Assembly (NCBI RefSeq): GCF_024171695.1
Contig: NZ_JAMTCF010000002.1
Coordinates: forward strand, 1 to 64,000
Direction: 5' to 3'
DNA length: 64,000 nt
Source of the DNA: Actinosynnema pretiosum
Lineage (GTDB): Bacteria; Actinomycetota; Actinomycetes; Mycobacteriales; Pseudonocardiaceae
Below the pieces are notes generated by a model. It had not been told where the DNA came from, ran no database searches, and saw only the letters and a program-made list of their open reading frames with translations. Of the stretch, positions 44,816-54,200 are shown in pieces. Made by a program: the position numbers and the translations under genes. The stretch's first letter is position 1. Each line of letters begins with the position of its first letter.

Positions 44816-46120
44816 CTAGAGGCCCGGCACCGGCGGCTGTCCCGCGCTCCAGCGGGCCAGCCGCCGCGCTTTTCCGGTCTCCGACCGGGGCACCGCGCCG
44901 TGCGCCACCACGTGCACCGCGCAGGTGAGCCCGAGGCGGGCCTTGAGCCTGGTCTCCAGGTCGTCGGCCACGTCGTGCTCGCTCTCGACCACGACCCGCA
45001 GCTCGGGCCGCTTCTCGACCCGCCGGTCGTCCACGACGAGGTAGTGCGGGCTGACCCGCTCGTCGGCCAGGACGACCGCCTCGACCTCGCTGGGGAACAC
45101 GTTGACCCCGCGCACCACCAGCATGTCGTCCCGCCTGCCGAGGGGCTTGCCCATGCGGCGGAGCGTGCGCGCGCTGCGCTGGGCGGGCCCCGCGAGCACC
45201 GCGACGTCCCCGGAGCGGTAGCGCAGCAGCGGCATCCCGGTCTTGGTGAGGGTGGTGAACACCAGCTCGCCGGGCGTGCCGTCCGGCACCGGCAGCCCGT
45301 CCTCGTCCACCGCCTCCACGAGGAAGTGGTCCTCGGCGACGTTGAGCATCCCCTCGGAGTCGAGCGACTCGCAGGCCACACCGGGCCCGATCACCTCGGA
45401 CAGCCCGTAGACGTCGAGTGCCCTGACCCCCAGCAACTCCTCGATCTTGTCCCGCATGGCGTCCGTCCAGGGTTCGGCCCCGAAGAGCCCCACCCGGAAG
45501 CTGCTGGGCACGTTGGCCTCCCTGAGCGCCTCACCGAGGTGGATGGCGTAGGAGGGCGTGCAGCAGAGCACGTCGGGCCGGAGGTCGGCGACGAGCCGAA
45601 CCTGCCGCTCGGTCATGCCACCCGACAGCGGGATCACCCGCGCGCCCAACCTGAGCCCCCCGTGGTGCACCCCGAGCCCACCGGTGAACAGCCCGTACCC
45701 GTAGGCGTTGTGGACGGTGCTTTTTGCGGTCACCCCCGCTCCGCCGAGCGCACGGGCCATCACCTCGGCCCAGACGCTGACGTCGTTGGCCGTGTACGGG
45801 ATGAGCGTGGGCCGTCCCCCGGTCCCGGAAGACCCGTGCACGCACACGATCCGGTCATCCACCTGGAACCCGAACGGGTAGTGGTCCCAGAGGTCCTGCT
45901 TGGACACCGTGGGGAGGAGGTGGAGCTGGTCGAGCGAGATGTCGTCGGCGTCACACAGCCCGGCGTCCCGCAGTCGGGCGGCGATCACCCCGTCGGCGCG
46001 GAGGAGCCGCCGAACGAGCTCCCGCAACCTGACCTGCTGCATCTCCCGCCGGAGGCCGGGGTCCATCCCCTCGGCGCCGGGCTGGACGAGGACGGCGGGG
46101 GCGTGCGCGTCGCTGCTCAC
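44816..46120 (-). CDS. Phenylacetate-CoA ligase-like AMP-binding enzyme
   Basis: A 434-residue acyl-adenylate enzyme of the PaaK/F390-synthetase group. The P-loop is SSGTGGRPTLIPY (about 100-112), then AYGYGLFTGGLG, the acyl-binding/aromatic motif LDVYGLSEVIGPGVACE, and the hinge LPLLRYRSGD-type MPLLRYRSGDVAVL. The C-terminal AMP-binding lid has RGVNVFPSEVE and the end SETGKARRL. It probably activates an aryl or acyl acid; no other phenylacetate genes are nearby, so the substrate is open. GTG start; convergent with the DsbA-like gene. Confidence 0.9.
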   Translation of the reverse strand: MSSDAHAPAVLVQPGAEGMDPGLRREMQQVRLRELVRRLLRADGVIAARLRDAGLCDADDISLDQLHLLPTVSKQDLWDHYPFGFQVDDRIVCVHGSSGTGGRPTLIPYTANDVSVWAEVMARALGGAGVTAKSTVHNAYGYGLFTGGLGVHHGGLRLGARVIPLSGGMTERQVRLVADLRPDVLCCTPSYAIHLGEALREANVPSSFRVGLFGAEPWTDAMRDKIEELLGVRALDVYGLSEVIGPGVACESLDSEGMLNVAEDHFLVEAVDEDGLPVPDGTPGELVFTTLTKTGMPLLRYRSGDVAVLAGPAQRSARTLRRMGKPLGRRDDMLVVRGVNVFPSEVEAVVLADERVSPHYLVVDDRRVEKRPELRVVVESEHDVADDLETRLKARLGLTCAVHVVAHGAVPRSETGKARRLARWSAGQPPVPGL

Positions 46121-46249
46121 GCGTACCGGTCTAGCAGCCGAAATGGGGTGGGGGTACCCCCGATTTTTCTTCTGGTGGGTGCATGATGTACGGTATTGAC
46201 ACACGGGAACGGCGGGGCCAACCGGCCGGGAACGTGGAGTAACGAGCAC

Positions 46250-46322
46250 GGGGCTGTGGCGCAGCTGGTAGCGCATCACACTGGCAGTGTGAGGGTCAGG
46301 GGTTCGAGTCCCCTCAGCTCCA
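46250..46322 (+). tRNA. tRNA-Ala (GGC)
   Basis: A 73-nt cloverleaf with anticodon loop CTGGCAG (anticodon GGC, reads GCC). The acceptor stem GGGGCTG/CAGCTCC contains the G3:U70 pair that marks alanine tRNAs. CCA is not encoded. The defence island begins after its terminator; tRNA 3' ends are common integration sites. Confidence 0.96.
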
Positions 46323-46341
46323 CAAATGAATATAGCATACA

Positions 46342-46390
46342 AATCGCCCGCTGACCTGCGGTAATGCAGGTGGCGGGCGATTCTGTTTTT
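46342..46390 (+). terminator. Terminator after tRNA-Ala
   Basis: An inverted repeat (AATCGCCCGC...GCGGGCGATT, with an inner ACCTGC/GCAGGT stem) is followed by CTGTTTTTG. Confidence 0.88.
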
Positions 46391-46871
46391 GTGTCTACTG
46401 TGGACTGCCGGTGCCGCTCTGGAGCAAATCTGGAGCAGGCGGTCGCTCCGCACGAAATGTTGTCAGCTTTGTGCTCCAGGTCTCTGTGACCCGGTCGGGT
46501 GGTTCTGCCCAGGGGGACTTTCGGTCGCCGTAGCCACCCCAATGTTCGACGCTAGTACAGATGCCCAGGATGGTCCTGTGGGACTGTCAGCGGGCGCCTG
46601 GTGCCCGAACCCATGGTTGGTCGGTCCCTGAGCGTCCGTTCTGCGCCATGTGTTGTCGTCGGCCCCTTGCCGCCCCCTCGAGCGCGCCGAGCCGCGCCCC
46701 CTCGGGAAGCGGTTGCTTGGCCGACGCGCGCTCGGTGACCTCCCCGAGTCGGTACGACGAACTCACGAAACATATGACTGATGCTCATGTAAATAATGTG
46801 GCGTTTGGAGAAACTTTTTCGTCCAACTGCGCGATACAGCCCTCGACAGCACAGCGAACGAGGTGGTCCAC
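46391..46871. other. Island boundary region
   Basis: No gene of normal size is visible. Near 46425-46440 TCTGGAGCA is duplicated (CTCTGGAGCAAATCTGGAGCA), unlike the flanking host-type sequence. Composition falls sharply in AT content terms toward the right: 46765-46820 is the most AT-rich intergenic DNA of the window. This could be a relic of integration beside the tRNA. No integrase or 46-kb-side att repeat is detectable here. Confidence 0.45.
46774..46797 (+). promoter_or_regulatory. Candidate promoter of the defence genes
   Basis: AATAAT (46792-46797) in an AT-rich stretch resembles a -10, with ATGACT as a poor -35. A short inverted repeat, ATGA-7-TCAT, overlaps it and could bind a regulator. 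Start of transcription would be near 46804, 68 bases before the first gene. Confidence 0.35.
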
Positions 46872-48650
46872 ATGGGTGTCGAGGCCTTCGGTATCGAGAA
46901 GGAGTTCCTGAAGGACCTGCTCACCCAGGTGGACAGAGGCGAAGCGCAGCTTCCCGAGTTCCAACGCGGCTGGGTGTGGCCCGACCGCAACATCGCCAGC
47001 CTGATCGCCTCGATCTCGCTGGGCTATCCGGCGGGCACCGTCATGATGTTGAAGCAGGGTGGCGACGTCCGCTTCAAGACCCGTTCCGTCGAGGGAGCGC
47101 CGCAGGCCAGCGCCGTACCCGACCGGCTGATCCTGGACGGGCAGCAGCGGTTGACCTCGCTCTACCAGTCGCTGTTCCGCGAGGCCCCAGTGGAAACCCA
47201 CGACGTCCGCGGCAACACCTCGCGCGGCTGGTTCTACATCGACATGGAGAAAGCCCTTCTGGGAGACGGTGATCGCGAGGAGGCCGTGGTCTTCGTCCCC
47301 GAGACCAAGATCCGCCTGGACTTCCGTGGGCAGGCCCTGTTGGATCTGTCCACGCAGGAGCAGGAGTTCACGCATCGCATGTTCCCGTGCACCGCTGTGT
47401 TCCACTCGATGCAGTGGATGATGCGGTTCATCCAGCACTCGCCCGAGCGCCAGTCGGAGAACCTGGAGCTGTGGAGCAAGTTCCACGAGGTCGTGGTCAA
47501 GCGGTTCGAGCAGTACCAGCTGCCGGTGATCGAGCTGGGCAAGAGCACGCCTCGCCAGGCGGTGTGCCAGGTCTTCGAGAAGGTCAACACGGGCGGCGTC
47601 ACCCTGACCGTCTTCGAGCTGCTGACCGCCACCTTCGCGGCCGATGACTTCGACCTCCGCCAGGACTGGGCCGACCACCGTGCGCAGTGGGCCGGCAAGT
47701 ACGGCCTCCTCTCCGAGGTCGCCAACACCGACTTCCTGCAAGCGGTCACCCTGCTGGCCACGTACGAACGCCACCGCGCCGCCGTCGAGACCGGTCGGGA
47801 CGAAGCCGCCGTCCCGCGCATCGGCTGCCGGCGGGCGGACATGCTCAACCTCACGCTCCCCGAGTACCGCAAGTGGGCGCCTGCCGTGACGGACGGCCTC
47901 AAGTCGGCCGCCCAGTTCCTGCACTCCCAGCACATCTTCGACACCAGGTTCCTGCCCTACGGCAGTCAGCTCATCCCCATGTCCGCCATCTTCAGCCTGC
48001 TCGGCACCAAGGCTGAGACCGTCGGCGCACGACAGAAAATTTCGCGTTGGTACTGGTCCGGTGTGTTCGGCGAGCTCTATGGCGGCACGACCGAAACGCG
48101 CTTCGCGCGCGACGTGCCCGAGGTCGTGGCCTGGGTGACCGGTCAAGGGGACGAACCCCGCACTGTTCAGGAGGCCCAGTTCTTCTCCAGTCGCCTCTGG
48201 TCCCTGCGGACCCGCGGCTCCGCCGCCTACAAGGGCCTCTACGCGCTGCTGCTCAAAGCAGGGCCGGTCGACTGGGGCACTGGGTCCGACATGTCTGACG
48301 AGAACTACTTCGACAATGCCGTCAACATTCACCACGTGTTCCCCAAGGCGTGGTGCGAGAAGCAGGGGATCAGCCCTGCCGATTACAACTCCATCGTCAA
48401 CAAGACGCCGCTGACCGCCCGCACCAACCGGATCATCGGCGGCCGGGCACCTTCCGTGTACCTGCGTGGACTCGCCAAGACCGCGGACGCCACACCTGAA
48501 CAGGTGGACCGGAACGTGGAGTCGCACCTGATCTCGGCGACCGACCTGCGCAACGACGACTTCGACGCCGCGATGAGGGCTCGGCAGAGGGCTCTGCTCA
48601 CCCTCATCGGCGAAGCCATGGGCAAAGGCGCGCAGATCGACACCGAATAA
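46872..48650 (+). CDS. DUF262/HNH (GmrSD-like) restriction protein
   Basis: A 592-residue protein. The N-terminal DUF262 domain has LPEFQRGWVWPDRNIASLI and the ParB-like nucleotide motif LILDGQQRLTSLY (Asp89-Arg93). The C-terminal DUF1524/HNH-type nuclease has NIHHVFPKAW (His487, His488) and TNRIIGGRAP. Both halves occur in GmrS/GmrD and other type IV-like enzymes that cut modified DNA in an NTP-dependent way. ATG at 46872 is chosen for GAACGAGG 8 bases upstream. It is the first gene of the island. Whether it attacks foreign modified DNA or guards the island's own modification is not known. Confidence 0.85.
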   Translation: MGVEAFGIEKEFLKDLLTQVDRGEAQLPEFQRGWVWPDRNIASLIASISLGYPAGTVMMLKQGGDVRFKTRSVEGAPQASAVPDRLILDGQQRLTSLYQSLFREAPVETHDVRGNTSRGWFYIDMEKALLGDGDREEAVVFVPETKIRLDFRGQALLDLSTQEQEFTHRMFPCTAVFHSMQWMMRFIQHSPERQSENLELWSKFHEVVVKRFEQYQLPVIELGKSTPRQAVCQVFEKVNTGGVTLTVFELLTATFAADDFDLRQDWADHRAQWAGKYGLLSEVANTDFLQAVTLLATYERHRAAVETGRDEAAVPRIGCRRADMLNLTLPEYRKWAPAVTDGLKSAAQFLHSQHIFDTRFLPYGSQLIPMSAIFSLLGTKAETVGARQKISRWYWSGVFGELYGGTTETRFARDVPEVVAWVTGQGDEPRTVQEAQFFSSRLWSLRTRGSAAYKGLYALLLKAGPVDWGTGSDMSDENYFDNAVNIHHVFPKAWCEKQGISPADYNSIVNKTPLTARTNRIIGGRAPSVYLRGLAKTADATPEQVDRNVESHLISATDLRNDDFDAAMRARQRALLTLIGEAMGKGAQIDTE

Positions 48651-48727
48651 CGCGACTCCGTCGATCATTTCGTGGTTCATCCTCTGTCGGTGCGACTTAA
48701 CTCACCGGTAATTGAAGGGCAACACCC

Positions 48728-49963
48728 ATGAACATAACCATGCCGACCAGCGCTGTCGAAGGAATCCAGCTGACGGTCACCCCGTTCCGCCCGGACGCGG
48801 TGATCGGCACGATGGGGCTGCCCACGCTCCTGCAACTCGTCCCCTCACCGAAGACCGAGGAGGATGCTCGCGCGCTCAAGTACGCCTCGGGCGTCCTGCG
48901 CAGGCACGCAGAGGTGCGAGGCATGGTGCAGCGGATGTTGAAGGCCACTCAGAAGGGGCGCAACGTCACTTCCTACGCCTCCTACATCGCTTCCGGTGTG
49001 AACGGCGATCACGGCTCCGCCTGGTCCACCCCGCCGATCACGCTGTGGCTGGATGGCAAACCGGGCGCGATCAGCGATGAGCTCGTGCCGGGCACCGGGA
49101 TCAGCACCATCACCGTCGTCGCGGGCTCGCCGGTCGTCGCCATCGACGGGGAGACGCAGGTGACCGCCTGGCACGAGCTGTACGACGACCCTGAGCGCTT
49201 CGGCTGCTCCTACGAGAAGCTGAACGTGGTCCGCGTGCCGTTCGAGTTGTACTTCGGGTTGAGCGTCGAGGACGCACGGCAGATCTTCTACGACCGCAAC
49301 GTCGAGGGCGTGCCGGTGGCCAAGAACCTGGCCATGTCCATGGACCAGCGAGACATCGGCACGCAACTCGCCAACCGCGTCGCCGAGGCCGTCAAGGTCG
49401 AGCACGAGGGCAAGATCGTGCCGTTCAGCAAGCTCGTGCAGGCGCGCAAGCGGCAGCTGACCAAGCGCGACCCCGAACTCGTCACACTTTCCGCCATGCG
49501 AGTGCTGGTGATCACCGCGTTGCACGGACGCGGGGGACTGGCTCTGTCCTCGTCGACCATCTACGAGAACGACCTGCCGAGTGGAGTCTCGGCCCGGCAA
49601 GCAGAAGAACAGCTCGTTCCACTCCTCTCCCGGGTCATCAGCGCCCTGTATCCGCACTTCGCCTCCAGGAGTGCCGTCTCCGCTCCGGCTGTGCTCGCGG
49701 GGTTGGGGATCGCCGTGCACCAGGCCACCGGGTGGTCCACCTCGGGAAAACTGCTGACCGTCGACGAACTCACCGAGCTGCTGGAGTCTGTGCACTGGGA
49801 GCGTGAAGCTCGCTACTGGGATGGTGTAGCTGCCAGTGCCAACGCCAGCGGAGTGCTCAACTTCGGTGGAGGTGCGAAGGACTCCGGTGGGCGTGTCGCA
49901 GACGCCCTCCTGCACCCCGACACCGAGTACGGGCGCAAGGTCCGAGGCTGGTCGACTGCCTGA
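48728..49963 (+). CDS. DndB-like protein (DGQHR family)
   Basis: A 411-residue protein resembling DndB, the repressor/ATPase of phosphorothioate systems. It has VVAIDGETQVTAWHELYD (Asp140-Gln144, equivalent to the DGQHR nucleotide site), then PFELYFGLSVEDARQIFYDRNVEG and KNLAMSMDQRD, which follow the family layout. No dndCDE or sspBCD genes are in the window, so a phosphorothioate role is not supported. AAGGG lies 8 bases before the ATG. It starts 77 bases after the DUF262 gene and probably shares its transcript. It pairs conceptually with DUF262, another ParB-like NTPase. Confidence 0.75.
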   Translation: MNITMPTSAVEGIQLTVTPFRPDAVIGTMGLPTLLQLVPSPKTEEDARALKYASGVLRRHAEVRGMVQRMLKATQKGRNVTSYASYIASGVNGDHGSAWSTPPITLWLDGKPGAISDELVPGTGISTITVVAGSPVVAIDGETQVTAWHELYDDPERFGCSYEKLNVVRVPFELYFGLSVEDARQIFYDRNVEGVPVAKNLAMSMDQRDIGTQLANRVAEAVKVEHEGKIVPFSKLVQARKRQLTKRDPELVTLSAMRVLVITALHGRGGLALSSSTIYENDLPSGVSARQAEEQLVPLLSRVISALYPHFASRSAVSAPAVLAGLGIAVHQATGWSTSGKLLTVDELTELLESVHWEREARYWDGVAASANASGVLNFGGGAKDSGGRVADALLHPDTEYGRKVRGWSTA

Positions 49964-50100
49964 GCAGAACTTCTGCCAAAGCAGGACGCGTCAACGTTCA
50001 TTTCGGTGCATCCACTTCGCCACCCCGGCGGGGTGGGTGTGCCGGGGAGGTCACATCGGCATCATGGGTGACCCTCAACCCCACCTTAGGGAGCCTCGCC

Positions 50101-50922
50101 GTGATCGTGTCCTCGGTGATGACCGACCATCCCTCCTGGCTGTCAGCAGGTGCCACCACCTACCGCGCCGTCCGTTTTGGAGGCTCCTCCTGGGTGCTGA
50201 CCTGCACGCCCACCAGAACCGGTGAGCACCGGGCAGAGGCTCATCTCGTGTCCGGTGCGGGGGACGCCCCGGTGCTCGACGTCGTCGATCCTGCCGGGCT
50301 GACCGGGGTCGATGACGTGGTGGATGTGCTGCGCGCCGCGGGCACGGTGGGGCGTTGGCGCAACCCGGACCTGTGGGACGCCCTGGCGACGTCGATCGTC
50401 CGGCAGGTGATCCGGGCCGGTCAGGCGCGCAAGCTCTACCGGGCGTTCTGCGAGGCGCACGGCGAGAAAGTCCTCACGCCTCACGGGCCGGCGTGGCTGT
50501 TCCCGACACCTGAAGCCGTCCTGTCGCTCCCGGACGACGAGTTCACCGCCATGGGTATGGCCTTTAAGCGCCGTCCGTTGAAAGCCGTCGCCGAGGCAGT
50601 GCTCGAGTTCGGCCCGAAGTGGGCCGAACTCGATCCGCCCGTGCTGCTGGACGAGGTGCAGAGCGTGCCTCGAATCGGCCCGTGGACCGCAGGTGCGACC
50701 GTCGCCGACCTCACCAACGACTACTCGCTGTACCCGTATGCCGATCTGGCGGTGCGCACCTGGGCGAACCGCCTGCCGACCGGGCGAACCTGGCCCGAAA
50801 CCGAACCGGAGTTCGCCCGCCGCTGGGCACGGTTGGCGGGGAAGGAACTGTCCGCCTGGACGCTGCTCACACTCGCATGGGGAGTACGTCATGCCAACAC
50901 CACAGGAGCCATTGCCATCTGA
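50101..50922 (+). CDS. HhH-GPD DNA glycosylase-like protein
   Basis: A 273-residue protein with an N-terminal 100-residue beta-rich part and a C-terminal helix-hairpin-helix glycosylase domain. The hairpin is VPRIGPWTAGATVADL (189-204), with the probable catalytic Asp215 in LYPYADLAVRTW. That lies 20 residues downstream of the hairpin, as in AlkA-like enzymes. There is no C-terminal FeS cluster. GTG at 50101 has AGGGAG 7 bases upstream; earlier in-frame starts lack one. The next gene starts within its last 32 bases, so the two are coupled. In a modification island it could remove or sense a modified base. Confidence 0.8.
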   Translation: MIVSSVMTDHPSWLSAGATTYRAVRFGGSSWVLTCTPTRTGEHRAEAHLVSGAGDAPVLDVVDPAGLTGVDDVVDVLRAAGTVGRWRNPDLWDALATSIVRQVIRAGQARKLYRAFCEAHGEKVLTPHGPAWLFPTPEAVLSLPDDEFTAMGMAFKRRPLKAVAEAVLEFGPKWAELDPPVLLDEVQSVPRIGPWTAGATVADLTNDYSLYPYADLAVRTWANRLPTGRTWPETEPEFARRWARLAGKELSAWTLLTLAWGVRHANTTGAIAI

Positions 50923-51271
50923 CCCACCCGCAGCGCTCATCACCGGCGCGAACCTCAAGCACCCGCTCGACGCGCTGTTCGTCAATGCGCCCTTGCGTGA
51001 CTACGCCGAGCGGCCTCGCGTGAATGACTTCACCCTGCCCGTGCTCGGTATGGGCTACCTGGCCACCTACGCCGCCTCACAGGGCTTCAACGTCGGCGTC
51101 CTGGACGCCGAGGCCCACGGCCTGGGCATCAACCATACCATCGACATCGTCAACCAGGCCGCTCCGCGCTGGAGCGCAACGACCGCAAGCAGACCGGCGA
51201 GCTGGCGACGATCGCGGCCCTGTTCAGCCGGGACGTGCTCATCCCCGACGGGGAGAGCTCCCAGCCGCTGA
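50891..51271 (+). pseudogene. Truncated B12-binding radical-SAM protein gene
   Basis: The ATG has GGGGAG 6 bases upstream. Residues about 20-90 (PLDALFVNAPLRDYAERPR, FTLPVLGMGYLATYAASQGF, VGVLDAEAHGLG) are the cobalamin-binding domain that opens B12-dependent radical-SAM enzymes. The similarity stops dead at APRW near position 51,165. Beyond it the frame is Arg/Ser-rich shadow sequence and stops at 51,271. The CxxxCxxC radical-SAM core (normally 400 more residues) is missing. The sequence at the break passes into the interior of the methyltransferase gene in another frame, so a deletion has removed the rest. Confidence 0.75.
51160..51178. other. Deletion/fusion junction
   Basis: To the left, frame 2 codes for the radical-SAM N-terminus; to the right, frame 1 codes for the methyltransferase interior (ALERNDRKQTGELATIAALF). 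Neither gene is complete. No start codon for the right-hand frame exists between the stop at 51,025 and GTG 51,235, though coding similarity begins about 70 bases before that GTG. Confidence 0.7.
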
Positions 51272-54200
51272 TCGACACCTTCCTCAAGGCGTCCTCGGAC
51301 AACGCGGTCGGCGTGTCGGGGGAACTGCGGGACGGGTTGCAGCGCTCGGTCGAGATCATCGCCAACGAGGTGCTGGCCAGGCTCGACCAGGCCGGGGTGG
51401 AGCCGGTTCTGCTCGAAGGGCCGAGGATGCCCATCGCCAAGGAGCTGACCCGCGAGTCTCTGCGCTACCTGTACCGGGTCCTGTTCCTGCTCTACGCCGA
51501 GGCACGGCCCGAACTGGGCATCCTGCCCGCCGACGACAGCTCGTACGAGGCCGGGTACTCCGTCGCCAGGCTCCGCGCGCTGGTCGAGCGGGACGAGCAG
51601 TTGGCGGAGGAGGAGGCCAAGCAGGGGTTCCACCTGTTTGAGTCGCTGGACCTCCTCTTCAGGAAGGTCAATGACGGACACCGGCCTCAGGGCTCGGAAC
51701 CGGAAGACCTGTCTGCCGGTGCAGGTGGCGAGGACGAGCACGCGGCGTCGGAGCAACTGCTGGGCGAGGACCGGGGGCTGAGGTTCGAGCCCCTGCGCAG
51801 CGAGCTGTTCGAGCCGAAGGCGATCCGGCTCATCGGGCGCGGGGTGGACGACCCGGACGAGGAGGGGCGGAAGCTCGACCTGCGCCTGCGCAACGAAGCC
51901 CTGCACGAGGTGCTGCGCCTGCTCACGATGAAGAAGGGCGCGCGCAGCGGCGACCGGGGCGGGTTCATCTCCTACCGCAACCTCGGCATCAACCAGCTCG
52001 GCGCGGTGTACGAGGGGCTGATGTCCTACACCGGCATCATCGCCGACGAGGAGCTGTGCGAGGTGGCAAGGGGCGGAGACCCGGCACAGGGTTCCTGGCT
52101 GGTCCCAGCGCATCGGCAGCAGGACTACCCGGAGAGCACGCTCGTCACCTACGACGAGCACGACGCGCGCAAGGGGCATCGCGGTCCGAAGCGCTACCCG
52201 CGGGGGACGTTCGTCTACCGCCTCGCCGGGCGCGACCGTGAGACGTCGGCCTCGTACTACACGCCTGAGTCGTTGACCGAGGTGACCGTTGAGCTGGCGC
52301 TCAAGCACCTGCTCGACCAGGAGCGGGACGCCGACGGGAACACGATCAAGACGCGTGCTGCGGAGCTGCTGAAGTACCGGATCTGCGAGCCCGCGCTTGG
52401 CTCTGGGGCGTTCCTCAACGAGGCGATCGACCAGGTCGCCGAGGAGTACTTGCGGCGGCGTCAGGAGGAGCTGGGGACGTCGGTCCCCACAGCGGACGCG
52501 CTGACCGAGAAGCAGAAGGTCAAGGCGTACGTCGCGCTGCACAACGCGTATGGCGTGGACCTGAACGAGACCGGTGTCGAGCTGGCCGAGGTGTCGCTGT
52601 GGCTCAACACCATGCACCCCGGTATGCGGGCCCCGTGGTTCGGTCTGCACCTGCGGCGAGGCAACTCGCTCATCGGTGGGCGACGGGCGGTGTACTCGGG
52701 TGAGGACGTCGCGTCGCCGGAGAAGGCGTGGCTGAAGGCGAAGGGCGGACTGGGGCCCACGCCACTGCCGTTTCTGAAAGACGGTGAGCAGCAGGAGTTG
52801 CCGCAGGACGCGGTGCACCAGTTTCTCCTGCCCAGTCCTGGATGGGCGGCGATCACCGGCGCCAGTGAAGCCAAGGCCCTCGTGGGGGACGAGGTGGCAC
52901 AGCTGGTGACTTGGCGGCGGGGTGTGCTCCAGCGGCCGAAGCGCAGTACGGCGCACCTGAACCAGAAGACCGGCGAGCCCAAGATGGAGAAGGGCAAGCC
53001 GAAGGTAGAGACGCAGTCCCAGTTCACCCGGCTGCGCGATGCCGCGCGGCGGGTGGAGTTCCTGTGGTCGCTCGTCGTCAAGCGCATGGAGATCTCCGAA
53101 CAGGCGATCGCGCGCCGGATCGATGTCTGGGGTGCCGACCCGGCTGAGCCCGAGTACGGCTTCCTGCGCCGCCCGGAGCACGCGGTGCCCAAGGAACAGG
53201 TCCTCGAAGACCTCTTCAACGCCATCGACACGCCCTACTGGCGGTTGAAGACCGTCATGGACGCCTGGTGCGCGCTGTGGTTCTGGCCGGTGGACAAGGC
53301 CGCGCTGCTCGACGGCACTGATGAGGTGTACGAGGAGGCGGTGACCGTGGACACCGCCACGGTCACCGCGCTGCTCGGTGAGACGCCTGTCGTCGCTGAG
53401 CAGGTGATGTCCCGCATCGAGCAGCACTACGTGCTGTTCAATGCGGGACCGGAGCAGATGTCGCTCGCCGACCTGGACACCGAGGACCGGGTGATCAAGC
53501 CGAAGAACCCGCCGAAGGCCAAGGCGAAGGCACCTTCCTTGCGGGACGTGATCCCGTTGAAGGACCTCGATGACTGGTTGGACTTCCTGGAAGCCATGCT
53601 CGGCACGCATGATGTGGCCGAGGATGAGCTGATCAGCCAGTTCAACAACCTGGATGAACTGAAGGGCTTCGAGAACGACCTGCCAAAGTTCATGGGCATG
53701 GACCAGGGGAACCCGGAGCAGCGTTTCCCTTGGCTACACGTGGTGCGCGACGTCGCGAAGCGGCAGGGTTTCCTGCACTGGGAACTGGAGTTCGCCCTTA
53801 TCTTCACCCAGGGTGGCGGCTTCGACCTTCAGGTCGGCAACCCGCCATGGGTGCGCCCACAATGGAACGAGGCCGCCGTCCTTGCGGAGCACGAGCCCTG
53901 GTTCGGTCTGGAAGACAAGGCCTCGGCCTCCGTCAAGGAACGCCGTCGAGCGAAGCTACTACAGGACCCGAGGACGCTGCAGTACTTTCTCGATGAGCTT
54001 ACCAACACGAGTGGACAGCTTTCCCTATTCGGTTCCCCTCAGGTGTACCCACTTTTGGTGGGTACTCGTGCGAACTTGTATAGAGCTTTCATGGCTCAAG
54101 TTTGGGCGCATTCCTCTCGAAAAGGGAGTTCAGGTCTCGTTCACCCGGATACCCACTTTACGGGCGATCGGGAGGGGGGACTTCGCAGGGCTGCGTACTT

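Noticed and set aside
48728-49963. Evidence for a phosphorothioate (Dnd/Ssp) system
   Set aside because: Only a DndB-like gene is present; no cysteine desulfurase, PAPS-reductase-like DndC or ATPase DndD is encoded in the window.
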